This document shows, in pieces, positions 46,646-59,494 of a DNA stretch of 64,000 bases. This stretch comes from Lytechinus variegatus (lineage: Eukaryota > Echinodermata > Echinoidea > Temnopleuroida > Toxopneustidae). The notes under the pieces were generated by a model, which was not told where the DNA came from, searched no databases, and worked only from the letters and a program-made list of their open reading frames with translations. The first letter of the stretch is position 1. Each line of letters begins with the position of its first letter. Where the stretch lies: NCBI RefSeq assembly GCF_018143015.1, contig NC_054743.1, positions 26,473,934 to 26,537,933 of the forward strand, written 5' to 3'. Both the position numbers and the translations under genes were made by a program.

Positions 46646-47248
46646 AAAGAGCCCTCTACGTAAGTTAGGGTTAAGTTAGTTGTCATGGTTATAAAATATA
46701 TATGCAATAAATTTTGAAATGTATATTCTTAAACCGAAAGGGGCAATTAATTATTACATGTTAATTTGTATGGTTACTATTGTAGTTTTAAGATTGTCTA
46801 TATTGTTACATTCGCACCCAAAGCAGAGGATATTGTTCTCAATCAGAGTTACAAATCAACAAATATGGGCACACATGAATATGTGAATATGTACAAATAG
46901 TATACAAATATAGCAGGCTTTAAGGAAGTATAGCAGGAATTATTTGTCTGAAGTTGGACTGGCAATTGCTTTTTATACTAAGAGGCAAAAGTATGACTGG
47001 GCACACATGAATTTGTGAATATATAAATAGTAAACAGATATACCAGGAATGGTGCACTATTTGATTTTCTTTATGTATGTTTTTTTTTTCAACAGCATAA
47101 CAAGACCATGTTTTGTTATGCTATACTGTTTGTAAGATATAACAGAAAATTATGTGTTACTTAGTAATTATAGTTGTGATCAAGTTTATCACATTGTTAC
47201 ATAGAAAATAAAGAGTCTACTAAAAAGTATTGTGAATATTGGGTTCTA

Positions 47249-48000
47249 TTACTCCCATGTATTTTTTTCTGCTGAACATTTCACTGTTAAGTGCTGTGGT
47301 GGACATTGTGAGAGAGATGAAGTTGAAATTGGAGGGATGGAGACGGTGATGTGAAAAGGATGGTAATAAAAAGTGGGTTGGAGATGAGAAGGATGGAGAT
47401 GATGAGAGGAGGGATGGGGATGAGAGGGATAGAGATGATGAGAGGAGGCATGGAGATGAAAGGAAGGATGGAGATGAGAGGAGGGATTGAAATTATGAGG
47501 GAAAGGATGGAGGGGATGACGATGAGAGATGAAGCTGAGAGCAGAGATGAGGAGGCGATGGAGATGAGGGGATGTAGAGGAGGAATGGAACATCATCACC
47601 AGTTCACCACCAACATCATCTCTATCATCGCCACCATCACGATCGCCACAATCATTGCCATCATCATCATCACCACCAACATCATTCTCATCCATCATCA
47701 TCATAATCATCGCCATCACCACTATCATCATCGCCATCACCACTATCATCATCGCCATCATTATTATCACCATAATTTTCATCAAATCACGATCATCGCC
47801 ACCATCATCCATCATTATTGTCATCGTATCACCAGTATAATCGCCATCATAATCATCAGCATCATCATCATGATCACCAATATCATCATCACCACCATCG
47901 TCACCGTCATCACCAATGTTCATCATTATCACTATCGCCACCAACATCCTTTTCATCATCTCAGGAATGTTATTGAGAACCTCTTGGAAATGATGCAATC
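47249..48000. repeat. GGAGAT then CATCAC simple-sequence block, left arm
   Basis: Purine-rich GATGGAGATGAGAGG units (47330-47590) followed by CATCATCACCATC units (47590-47960). The same two blocks appear reversed in the right arm. Confidence 0.9.
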
Positions 48001-48489
48001 CATTGACTCGATCTCATCAGTGCATGAAGTAGCTGGGTTTATTCAGCTTTGGGTGCACTGGGGGCCTTGAACTTTTGTAGGGGGCACCAAGATAAATATG
48101 TTGTGGGGATAGTCCTGCAGAAAAAGGTTTAAGAAAATCATAATTTCATTCTCAAAAACACGATTAGGTTATCTCAAAAGGCCTAAAGTAGGACCGTCAC
48201 TCTCTTTCCCTCTCGCTTTTTTCTGTTTTTTTTTCTTTTTCCCCTTCTTTTTCCTTTCTCCCCCATTCCACTCTTTCATTCGCTCTGTCTATCCACTTTT
48301 TCTCTACTTCTTTCCCTCCCTTTTTCTCTTCTTCGCTCAAGCCCTACCAAGATTTTTCGACCACAAAGAAAAATAATCGCTATATATGTGGGCCATTATT
48401 ATTATTTGCTCTAGAATCAATTAAGTTTTTACTATTCAAATTCTTCAAAGATTTTCTCCCCGGTCACCACATTCCCTCATAACATTTTT

Positions 48490-49050
48490 AAGGGTGTCAT
48501 TGATAAAAAGCTTGTGTATAGTTTTGGTAAATCCACCAAAATGCACCTATCACTATTCCAATTCATTGCTAGCTAATATGAATGGATATGCCCTATAACA
48601 GTTATGATGTGGAGGATATAAAATGAAAATGTGTTTTACAGGATAAATTTTGCGATTTTACATGGAAATTTAACTTGATCGGGTCACCCGATCAAATTAA
48701 AATATCTGTGTGTTTTTGTCTTTCAATTAAATCCTATTCCAAATCATGAAATAGGCTGAAACTTTCAAGATATGTTCTTTGTAACTTTTGGATATCTAAT
48801 CACTAAATTTATAAGATAAGTGCTTGAATGCCATAACAATTCGTTGTTGAATGCCCATTTTTTAAATTTAAAACAAGCATCGCCGAGAGAGGGCGCTATA
48901 TATCCAAGATTTGAATATTTGAAATTTTCTCAGAGAAGTGCAGTTGGAAAATATCTAACGGTCTCTGCTTCAGTAAGACTGTCATATTAGATGATATTCG
49001 ATCATCAATCACATTATTGACCCTTTACCAAAGCTATACACAGGCTTTGA
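48490..49050. mobile_element. Degenerate inverted-repeat element in the spacer
   Basis: GCTTGTGTATAGTTTTGGTA near 48510 faces TACCAAAGCTATACACAGGC near 49030. About 560 bp, non-coding. Confidence 0.6.
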
Positions 49051-50035
49051 AACCTTATCCGCTGCCATGTTCTATCCATGTAGGAGTGCAAAATTGATGT
49101 TTGAACTAAGGGGGGGGGGGGGGATTGATGATTGAACTAGGGGGTGCCAAATGATTACCAAGAAATTGACTGATTAGGCCGATGATGATTTATTGAATAA
49201 TTCATTGAAAAAAAATGAATGTTTGATCAAGCATATTGCACATTGATTGAATTGATTTATTGATAAATTTTTGACAGAAGGATTGATAGGTAAAAGTTGT
49301 TGCCCCAATTTTCGGAACTTATCATTAAATTCCGAAAATTCTGCTCTGGACTTCATACGTACATGTAAGAGCAATCAGTCTCTCAACAGAAGGGGAGGGC
49401 GGGTGAGAGGGAGGTTTCTTTTTTTTTTCTTTTTTTTTGGGGGGGGGCTAAATGTTCTGTTGAACCTTATTCTATCAACCTACTTTTCCCACATAAGTTC
49501 CATCTCACCCTCTATTCTCCCGACTCCCCCAAACACATTGCTGAGATCCACATAATAAAGCACAGAGATACGATCTTACGTATACGTAAGCTCGTAATAA
49601 AGTTAAAATGCTGCCCCCAAAAATGCAATGTGTGTTGAACTTCACTCATGCATTAAATTTCAATTTAATAATTTATGAAATTTGCTTTAACAACCAAAAC
49701 TGGCCACGATCTATCATTAATTTATCACAACACTTTTAACTTTGCAGGTTCTAACGGATTTGCCTTTCAAAAACTGACTGAAATTCTCATCAAGTAGATA
49801 AAACTAGTATTGTACCCAGGTCAGTCAGGGTCGTATCTAGGGGGCACATTCAGGGGGCGCAAATAAAGAAATGAAAAAATAATGCAAAGGAATAAAAGTG
49901 CAGAAAAGGGATACCACTGAACTGAAGGAAATTAATACCCTGTCTTGTTATTCCCATGGTAATGCCGTTTCCAACACATTTAGAAAATGAATCTTGCATG
50001 TCTATCAAAAGATGAATATTCGTGCCACTTTTTTA
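49051..50035. other. Centre of the large inverted repeat
   Basis: Unpaired spacer DNA with G runs (about 49111-49124 and 49438-49448) and no recognised gene. Confidence 0.5.
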
Positions 50036-50039
50036 TTAA

Positions 50040-50614
50040 AGGGGTGGTCCAGGCTGAAGGTATTTATAGCTTAATAAATAGAGTAGAATTCACTGCCAAT
50101 TTCATCAAAATCGGACAACAGATAGCAAAGTTATCGAATTTTAAAGTTTAGTAATATTTTGTAAAAATAGTCGTCATGAATATTCATTAGGTGGGCTGAT
50201 GATGTCACATCTCCACTCGTTCTTTTGTATTTTATTATATGAAATTAGGTTTATTCAAATTTTTTCCTCCAAGAAACAGAAAAACTGGATTGACAACAAT
50301 TACTGATTTAGTACATTAGATATTTATTGCTGCAACTTATTTAATCATAGGGGAGACATATTATTCTCACAAGTATGAAAAAATGAAAAAAAAAACATGA
50401 TTTTATGTAATAATATAAGAAAACAGAAAGTGGAGATGTGACATCATCAGCTCGCCTAATGAATATTCATGACGACTGTTTTCACAAAATATTGCTCAAC
50501 TTTAAACTTCAATAACTTTATTATTTGTTATCCGATTTTGATGAAATTTTCAGCGTTTTGCACAGTGAATTCTACTCTGTGTATCAAGATATATTTTCAG
50601 CCTGGACCACCCCT
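50040..50614. mobile_element. TTAA-type MITE
   Basis: Perfect ends AGGGGTGGTCCAGGCTGAA, with TTCAGCCTGGACCACCCCT on the right, except for small internal differences. It is flanked by TTAA on both sides (50036-50039 and 50615-50618). TTAA duplication points to Kolobok or piggyBac mobilisation. The subterminal arms pair over roughly 150 bp, with GACGTCATG-like and GATGTCACATCTCCACT words. Confidence 0.85.
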
Positions 50615-50949
50615 TTAATGATAATCATACCAACTCTCTACAAGAATTCCAACAAACAGCTTTAGCTTGAAATATTCCTTTTGTCAATCGCAAATATGCA
50701 AGCTGCGACTTTGAATCTTGACATTTTACTTTTCATTAATTCTCATTAATAGTTATGAAATACATTATTATTTATCTGGTTCCCTTTTCAAAGCGTTTTC
50801 AACACGCGCTGATTTGATAAGGGAGATATAAATCCTATTCATTCATTTTTGCTAACAATGATTGAAATGTCATTTTTGGGTGATATGTAAAGTCCATCTT
50901 ACAGTAAGAGATGAATAATGTGACATAAGTACTAGTTTCTGTGTATAAA

Positions 50950-51920
50950 ATCACAGATAAAATAATTATGATGACGATCAAGATGTTGTGGTGATGAGGA
51001 TAATGATGATGTGATAAAGATAATTATGGACTGGTGATTGTTATGAGATGGGAGGTGGTGATGATAGTGATGGTAATGATGTCGATGATGGTGGTGATGA
51101 TGACGATGATGGTAATGTAGCTAGTGGTGTTGATGATTATGACGATAGTAGATGGTGTTGGTAATGAACAGTGGAATACAGGTGGTAGGGGATCATGGTC
51201 TTGGGGGCAAGAGCACCCCCCCCCCTCAAAAAAGAAGATAAAATACAAAAAAAAGAATGAAAGAGAAACGAAAAGAGAGAAGAGTTTTAGTATGATGTCA
51301 TAATAAAAAAAATGAGTTTGTGTAATAAAAATGTAAAAAAATAACTTTGGCATGATGGGCCATATCTTACCCCTCAAAATCTTTCACTCATTACGCCAAT
51401 GATAATGATGAAGTTTGTGGTGATGATGATGTCATAATGACGATGATGGTAATGATGAAGTTGGTGGAGGCAATGTTTGTGATGATGATCACCCCCCTGC
51501 CCTTTTATCTTTCTTCTCTCATTATCAACACGCCGCCTGACATCTCCACCCCCATTATCTCCATTCCCGTCTTCTCCAACCATTTTCGCATCTCCATCCC
51601 TATTTCATTTCAATCTCTTCCTCATCTCCACCCCCTACTCCTGTCAACCCTTCCACATCATCTCCATCCATCCTTGCCTCATCCCATCCCTCCTCTCATC
51701 ATCTCCATCCACACCCCTCCCATCAACTCCATCACTCCTCATCATGGCCATTCCACCTTTCATCATCTCAATCCATCCTTGTATCATCCCTCCTCTCATC
51801 ATCTCCATCCACTCATCATCCACACCCCTCTCAACTCCATCACTCCTCGTCATGACCATCCCACCTTTCATCTCCATCCTCCCCCCCCCATCTTCATCTC
51901 TCCAATCATCTCCATCTGAT
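50950..51920. repeat. GATGATGG and CCATCC simple-sequence block, right arm
   Basis: Mirror counterpart of 47249-48000. GATGAT-rich DNA (50960-51140 and 51400-51480) comes before CATCTCCATCC-rich DNA (51540-51910). A C run (51217-51225) and poly-A-rich DNA interrupt it. Confidence 0.85.
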
Positions 51921-51927
51921 TACCATG

Positions 51928-52212
51928 TGACACAACATTTGCTCCTGCGACAATTGCCCCCAGGCTTAATTTTGTCTAAAGCCCTTTTCACAATTGGCTG
52001 CGCAACTACTTACGACCCTTCACAGTTGCAATTCTGTGCAACATATATTGTGACCAAGTGATCGCAAATAATCGCACGAGCAATTGTGAAAGCCCCTTAT
52101 GATAGAGGTTCAGGGTTGCAATATGGTTTTAAGTTAGGTTTAGACCTTGCTGGTTGAAGCTGTTCATAAGATTATGGTGTGGAATTTGCCAGAGCAAATG
52201 TCATGGAACCCG
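51928..52212. mobile_element. ACATTTGCTCC MITE, copy 2, with a nested element
   Basis: Ends GTGACACAACATTTGCTCC and GAGCAAATGTCATGGAACC match the copy in parkin intron 5. Inside, at about 51979-52096, a smaller inverted repeat AAAGCCCTTTTCACAATTG...CAATTGTGAAAGCCCC forms a nested insertion. Confidence 0.75.
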
Positions 52213-52892
52213 TCACCGCAGCTCTCAATAAAAGGTAAATATTCAGCGAGAAAAGAGATACAAAATAGTGCAAGAACCAAATATTCAAAATACTTCTTTG
52301 GAGTTAAGTGGGTTTTATTAAGTAACATTTAAGGTAAACTTAATCAGATCTAAAATTACATAGTAACACATATTGAACTTCAGTGTATATAAAACATATT
52401 ATATCCCACATTTATACTGGTTCAAAGTTTCAAATAGGATTACATTACCACAATTATGATAATACTCTTATGAAAATAAATATGACACAATTCCAACTGG
52501 GAACAATATCCTCTGCTCTTGGTGTTTATGTAAAGCTAAGGACGATCTTAAAATTACATTAGTGCCAATATAAATTAACATTTATCCAACAATTGCACTT
52601 TCAGGAATATACAACCTGTTATACGTTACTATATTTGGTTTCCATGGCAATTACATGATCCCTTCCTCATCTCTTATTTTGTCACACATAAACTGGCCAT
52701 ACAGAGCTTGCAATTCAGGTGGTCTCAAAGAGCTGGAAAGATAGAAATAAAATAAAGAAATTTCAACTATTTGAAGCTCTGCACCTCTTTTGCTACTGAA
52801 ACAAATCAAACCATTTCAACCTTCAGTTTAGAAGCAAATACATTTTTTAAATATATTAAAGTTAAATTAATTGCAACTAATTCAATAATAGA

Positions 52893-53381
52893 GGAAAGTT
52901 CACTCTGAAAAAAAGTTGGTCGTAAAAATAGCAAAATAGCAAAAAAATATTGGTGAATGTATGTGGAATAGTTTCAAAACGTTATTCGAATTTTAAGTTT
53001 TAGATTTGTGGCGTCATAAACGAGCAGCTGCCCCATATGTTTTGTAATATAAAATTCATGAATTCAATTTTTTTCAATGGTTCCTGATGACTTATTTTTC
53101 TTTTCTTTTCAGGTTTGGGTGTGAAGTGTTTTGTCTTTTGAATATATACAAAAGGCATAGTAAAACCAGTTTCAATTTTCTTAGAAAATTACAATTTCTT
53201 GACTTTTTACCATTTATTATGCAGAAATGCTGCTCGCACATGACATCACAAATCCAATAATTGAAATTCTAATAACTTTTCAATTCTTTGATGGATTTTC
53301 CTCAAACCTTTGGCAATATTTTTTATTTTTTCTGCTGTTTTTTACAATTAACTTTTTGTCAGGGTGAACTTCTCCTTCAAG
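52893..53381. mobile_element. MITE inserted in the right arm only
   Basis: Inverted ends GGAAAGTTCACTCTGAAAA and AGGGTGAACTTCTCCTTCAA. It interrupts the right arm at a point where the left arm is continuous near 45800-45850. Terminal wording resembles the element at 46066-46645. Confidence 0.75.
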
Positions 53382-53744
53382 CTCACTTGAATGATACTTG
53401 GTATCATCTAGATGTGTATGACATAAATGTTCCTCATGAATTAAGCATAACCCCTACATACCTAAAATTAATTTAGAATGTTACAACTTCTACTTAACCT
53501 AAACATGTCGTAATTACATTTTTAAGAAGCAATTTAAATTTTTTATGAATACAATGTATATAAAAAAATAAGTTAAATTTTTGTTCAATTCAAACAATGT
53601 ATAAAAGAAATAAGTAAATGTTCAATTCAATTGTTCTTTCTTTCATTCAAAGAATTTGAAAATACCAAAAAATAAAAATTGAAATTTGATGTGCCTGCAT
53701 GAAGTTCACAAATTTGATACTATCTAAGAAGCTGTACTTACCTC

Positions 53745-53972
53745 ATCGATCAAGGCACTGCTGCTCTGATGCCCAAGTCATTGGAACTCGGTATCATTTC
53801 TGCTCGTGAAAGAAATGGAAAGCCAAGGCCATCGCTTGTCGAGTATGAAACCTCTTCTCATCCCGGGTGTAGGTGGTTGGGACCAGCCCAAGTGCTTGTA
53901 TCCTCCAGAAAACCTGTTGTTTCCAGTGGAATTTGCATCAGAAAAAAAGCTGTGACAGATACTGACAGGTAA
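53745..53972 (-). other. Exon-like block in the right arm
   Basis: Minus-strand counterpart of 45219-45493. Its end GATCGATGAG/GTAAGTAC is a good splice donor and TTTTTTACCTGTCAG upstream is a possible acceptor. I cannot name a product. Confidence 0.35.
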
Positions 53973-55191
53973 AAAATAAGAGACATGTGTTTCGATAACG
54001 AAAAGCAAGTTTTAAAATTTAGATTTTTGATGAAAACATGTAAAGTTTTTCAATTTCGGTATAATACATTTTTTTCAATAAACTATTCCATATTGTAAAC
54101 TTCATAACTTACAAACTGAGACATTTTCAAATCTATTTCCTTAATTGGTTTAGATGTTGGTTGGAAGCACCCCCCCCCCCCCTCCCGCCTGAAGGCCTCC
54201 AAAAAGGGGCGTCAAGGATGGTTACTTTAAAATTTGGGAAGGGCATTCCGACCACGCAGTCAATCAATTTCCTAAAATCAGCTCAAGTTAGTGACATAAA
54301 AACTTTTTAATAAGTAAAAGTGTAAAAATGCAAAAATAGCACACTCTCGCCATTGGAAAATGGGAAATATGTCAAGAGACGGAAAAATTAACTAAAATAA
54401 GTTGACCTCGCATAGCTAGTTGAGCTGACTGCCTCACTCAGTCACAATCACAGCACAGCCGGTCGCCGAGCTGGCCGGCCGGCGAGGCGAAGCACCGCAT
54501 CGGTGTCCTTTCCAGGTGAACTATCTCAAAAAGTTTGCATTAAGTATCAGTTTTGTGAAATGCAATAACTTTAAATAAGTACAGGAAATGTGAAAACGGA
54601 ATATGAAAATACAAAATAGCACACACTCACCATTAAAATATGTAAAGTGACGGAAAAATCAACTCAAATTTGCAAGTTGTAAGTTGAATGAACACGGCTC
54701 GCCGGCGGTATCGGATTATTCTCGTTGCAAGGGAACTCGCTTTATTTTCTTTCAAAATAGCTCAAAATGCACTGAAATGTCAATTTTTCTGTCGAGAATG
54801 TATTGAAGAAACATGGATTATGCGGAAAATACTTTTGAAGTAAAGTTTGAAATTTCATTTCATGAAATTTTGAAGAAGAATTCAAGTGGTCGAGTTGTCC
54901 GATTCAGAGCCAACCCTGGACAACTCGACCGGGACGAGTTGTCCAGGGCAGCGGGTCGGGCTGTCCAGGGTCGGGCTGTCTGGTGGTCGGGCTGTCCGGA
55001 CCCCAGTAGGGTTAGTGTGAGTTGAGTGAGCACGGTCCTTCAGCCAGGCTTCACCCCCAATCAAAACAGAAACTCCCCCGGAACTTCTCGGGTACGGGTA
55101 GAGCAATTAGCAGGCGCAGGCTGATCGTGATCCCATTAGTGAGACTAAGACTAAGATAACCCAGGGAACTCCCGCCCGCTACGCGGGCGAG

Positions 55192-55687
55192 AGCCCAGGA
55201 GCTTACCGTGTAATTGACCATACTCACGGGACAAGGGTAGATTATGGTCAAAATATCTAGCAAGATAAATTATGAAAACAGAAATTATGCACTTAGTCTA
55301 CGCTACGATTAGGCCTATATGGATGATGGTCTAACGAGTGGCAGTTTTTCTGACATCTGACTGGGCACAGCTGCACAGACTGGAACCTCAAATCAAAAAA
55401 CGAAGTTCTCTCCTACCATGCCTACCCCTGTCTAGATTGGCCATTTTTGTTATGAATTGTAACAAAATGGCCGATCGAAACGGGGATAGAAGGAGAGAAC
55501 TTTTCGTTTTTTGAGGTTCCAGTCTGTGCCCAGATGTCAGGAAAACTGCCACTCGTTAGACCTTCATCCATATAATTGTGGTAAGTGCATAGACCTAATT
55601 TCTGTTTTCATAATCTTGCTAGATATTTTGACCATAATCTACCCTTGTCCCGTGGGTATGGGTAAATACACGGTGAGCTCCTGGGCT
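55192..55687. mobile_element. Hairpin element beside the right end of the large inverted repeat
   Basis: Arms of about 240 bp pair closely: GCCCAGGAGCTTACCGTGTA on the left, ACACGGTGAGCTCCTGGGC on the right, and AGATTATGGTCAAAATATCT against AGATATTTTGACCATAATCT. The centre is near 55445. The left arm continues outwards into GC-rich CCCGCCCGCTACGCGGGCG. Confidence 0.85.
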
Positions 55688-56027
55688 AAGACAAAGTCAA
55701 GAGAGCTCCCGATATACAGTCTGTCGGAATTGAAGCTTGTGTGTGTGTCGGTGGTCAGGTCAGTGGGGATTGGGTTTTTACCTAGTGGGTATCTTGGCGG
55801 TGTTCAGAGATTTTAAAAAGAAAAATGTACGGTACGGTATTGTGACTTGCTCTACCATGTTTACGTTACGAAGCACTCAAGGGTTCATTTGATTTAGACA
55901 TTACCATCTAACTTTAAGTTTAGACAGGAATAACCGTCGTTTCTGGGATTCATTTAACCATTTCTGACATTTGACTATCGTCCCCATTTACCGACGGTAT
56001 TGTTGTTAGTTCGAGTCTGCATAATCA

Positions 56028-57909
56028 GGGGCCTGTTGCATGAAATGGTCTTTCGTAGAACCATTCTACGTAAGAACGAGATATCGCTCAACTGTTTCAC
56101 AAAGCCGATTTGGGCGATACGAAGAATGGTCCTTGGAAAGACACCTCCAGACAAGTCCTACGTAGGCATGATCTTCTTTGCACACCGCCCGCCACCGTCG
56201 GCAATGAGAGAAAATGCGGTTACGGCAAGCCACACTGACATATCACCTTTAAACATATTTTTTAGGGGGTTGATGCGTTTTATCTGGGATGGCGCCAAGT
56301 TATTTTTTTACATGGGGGCTAGTTGTCATCACTTTTCAGGTCGACAAGACGACCAAAACGGAAGTCATTTTAACTTCTCTGAGGGTAATGTAAGCCCAAA
56401 TATTTTCAAAATATGTTTTCTTTTATTCTCCCTATACGTCCTATCCCCACCCCTTTTCCATTAAAAAATAAATAAACTTGAACTATGAAATGGGCTGCAC
56501 TCCCTCTCTGACTCCTTATGCTTTCTCAATATAAATAATTAAACAACATGAAAACAAATTTCTTAAAAAGTAATTATGTAAGTAAAAAACGTGTTTATAA
56601 CGTTCAGCAAAAAAAGACACAAAACTAAGATGTTAAACATGCTAAATCATTTATTTTTATTCATTTTCATTATAATTATTATTTTTGATGAGCTTGATTA
56701 TAATCAATGAAAATTATTTCTTGAATGAATTTGGGATAACTTGAGATGTAACAAAACAAAGATCTGCAGAAATAGCTAATTGAATTTAAGATACAGATTA
56801 GGCCCATAGCTTACGAATCCATCACAATCATAAATGAAGATAAGTTCACAAAGAAAAGATTATGAAAAGTCCATACGAAGAGGCGCCTTCAAATCGCAGG
56901 GTAGGCCCCAAAAGAATCACGTTAGTCATATATATTTTGTATATTCTTAAACCTTATATTCTTAGATAAATTTCCGTTAATTCAGTGAACAACTTTAAAT
57001 ATGACCAACGTTTATGATCGTAATTTTTAGCATTATTTCCGGTTAACGGTATTTTTTCCATTGCGGATTACACAGCTTTTTCTATGTTTTAATTATTATT
57101 GCATAGCACTACTTTATTCACTTGGCCATGTTTGCAGCAATGTTCATATTTTCCTTGTCTTCGGATACTCATCATGCAACTGAGGTATGTTTATACTCTA
57201 AACACTCACATTTGTATTTCTTGCGTTATATCTAACAAATAAAATAAATAAATTACATATTTCACATGTAGCCTCTCATATTTTCCTTTTTAGTCTCATA
57301 CAATCAGACACTGTTGATTTTGTTTACACCATTCAAACCCTATTTTTACCTCAACAAATAACATATTAACGCATAATTTGCAAAATTGTCATCATATATA
57401 AGTATTCTATAAAATATAGAATATTGAACTACTAAAATGTCTAAATTACTAAGTTAAATCAATTTTTATATCGGGCAAGGGTCTCTTTCGTTGAAATATC
57501 AATGAAAGGTGTCTTTAAAAGGACACCGTGTTCTAAATATGGGAAATAATGAAAATTTCGATTTTATTCAGTTATGTTTGTGAATCTTTAAAGTTTTTTC
57601 TCTTTTTACCTCATAAAGTAAGCTCCATACACCAATTCTACAATCAGTAATAAATAAAACATCATTTGATCTCTTTTTATTGAAATAAATGATTTTAAGA
57701 AAACTCGTCATTCCGAAATAAAAGGTTCAGGTGACGATGAAGACTAAATATTTTTCCGATACTATCGATATAAAACGATGTCGCGGACTTGGAAGACAAA
57801 ATTGCCTTCGTGAAACGGAAAGCGCTGATTTGTCGCCAATCTTCCTATCTCGGAAGAATGGTCCTAGGACGTTCCTACGTATCGCTCATCTCGTCATGCA
57901 ACAGGCCCC
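56028..57909. mobile_element. 1.9 kb TIR element (GGGGCCTGTTGCATGA)
   Basis: The left end GGGGCCTGTTGCATGA is an exact inverse of the right end TCATGCAACAGGCCCC. Subterminal parts pair loosely (ACGAAGAATGGTCCTTGG with GGAAGAATGGTCCTAGG wording). Inside is AT-rich DNA. Frames at 56000-56464 and 57731-57980 are not recognised as proteins. The end type resembles the small MITE at 36975. Confidence 0.7.
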
Positions 57910-59494
57910 AGGTCCCGACTGGTCAGTATGAGACCAATTCAGGCGACCGGGTTTTGTCTATATATTTTTTTTTATTCTAAATGACATGTCTATCTTGAAT
58001 GAAGGCCCACTATTTTCATTAGATTCTAATCTTTCTTTTGATACTATACATATTCCAAGAAAATATCTGAAATCTAGATTACCAATTATTTGTTCCTTAT
58101 TTTTTAATTTTTCCGACGGACAGGAGAAAATGGGATTTACTCATGATATGATGTATGAAGAAAAAAATCACACCAATTTCTTACATCATTATAATTAAGA
58201 ATATCTTTACCCGTCCGGTGCACATCCAGAATCATGATGTAATTTGTCATGCACGAAAATCATTGTTTTTCATGGAGGGGTATGCAGCAAGTGCAATGTA
58301 AAGAAAAGAGTGGGTAAATATAAGGCCAAGTAAAAAAAGAAAGTAGTTGATCGTCCAGGTTTTTTGAGAGCGGTGATGAGGGAGGACCTTACTATTTGCT
58401 ATCTTACTATTTTTTTTTTAAAACAAGGAGGCATTTTCTTGGCCTGTTTTTTGACATCAGTGATGAGGGAGGTCCTTACTATTTACTATTTTTATGCTAT
58501 TTTTATTCAAATGGTTGTCAGGCCATGTCAAGCTCGAAATATGTGATCGTTGCATGCTCAATATTAGTAATAAATAAGTAGAAATGTATATATGCATAAT
58601 ATATATACATACAATTGATTGGAAATCTATGGAAAATGTATCATGCGATAAAAATCTATTGATGTATTTATACTGATGTATACCGGTACTGTATTGTTGT
58701 AAAACAAAATGTTCATGTCAAGTGAATGATTTAAACATTATTCTATATTAATATATATGATTGTAAAGGTAAAAAATACATGGCGGTGGGGTCATTTTTA
58801 TTACCATGGAGCCATGTTTAGTTTTCCAGAGCCAATCTCTTTTTTAGCTCTGGGCATGGTTTCGCATCGCAGTTTTCCAGACATGGCAAACCAATTTCAC
58901 AAGCCAGCACAGCTCAGTCAAACACCAAAACACACACTAAACACATTTTTATATACAGAGGCACTGCACACTATCACTTACCTCCACAAAGTCCTCATTT
59001 AACTAAAAAATCCCCTTTAAAAGAATGAAATTTTCCCTCAAAAAAGCAGAAATGGCAGCAATCGTTTTCACGCGGAAACCAAGTTTAAAGTTTGATAAAT
59101 TGTCATGGAAGTTAGTATACGGTACTGTATAGGCCTATTAATCATCCTCTAGATAGATCTCTCTGTCTTTCTGTGTTTCTTGCCCTCTATTTAGTCACAT
59201 GCTGCACATTGTTTTGATACGATTGTAGCGCTAGTTAATATATTTTTTACAGTGCTGATTCATTTGCTAAAGTATTGATGAAGATGACGAAGGAGGGAAT
59301 GTGGACGTTCGCTGACCACTAATTCTCCCTGTCCCAAATGGTAGCGCGTATTATCTGACAATGTTGAAGCCTTCATACATCATTTTTATATGGTAACTTT
59401 TCAAAAATCGTCCCTATTCCACGAATTGCTTCTTTTTTGTGGGGGGGGGGGGGGGGGGAACAGTAGTAACTCTGCTTGTCCTTCATGATTACCA
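57910..59494. other. AT-rich spacer with a possible LINE tail
   Basis: At about 58860-59000 a plus-strand frame reads ANQFHKPAQLSQTPKHTLNT then FLYTEAL. It weakly recalls the LPxxI...FKxxLKTHLF end of LINE reverse transcriptases. The evidence is too thin to call. A GA/GATGATGAGG run is at 58370-58470, and a G run (about 18 bases) is at 59441-59458. Confidence 0.35.

Larger units (their letters stand above)
44165..54998. repeat. 10.8 kb inverted repeat with diverged arms of about 4 kb
   Basis: Left arm about 44165-47960, right arm about 51000-54998, spacer about 3 kb. Matching inverted anchors, left against right: 44170-44350 with 54820-54995; 44640-44700 with 54470-54530; 45300-45490 with 53745-53960; 45600-45700 with 53480-53660; 45790-45850 with 52810-52860; 46740-46850 with 52495-52625; 47340-47580 with 51530-51910. 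Coordinates of anchors sum to about 99100-99250 throughout, apart from offsets explained by MITEs inserted in one arm only. The arms differ by many substitutions and indels. No transposase was found, and no clear target duplication flanks the outer ends. Confidence 0.85.

Noticed and set aside
47249..48070. Two long frames (about 240-250 codons) on opposite strands
   Set aside because: They are readings of GATGGA and CATCAC simple sequence, with His/Ile/Met/Asp runs and no domain.
56000..56464. 154-codon frame at the left end of the 1.9 kb TIR element
   Set aside because: It begins outside the element and crosses its terminal repeat, so it cannot be an element gene; no domain seen.
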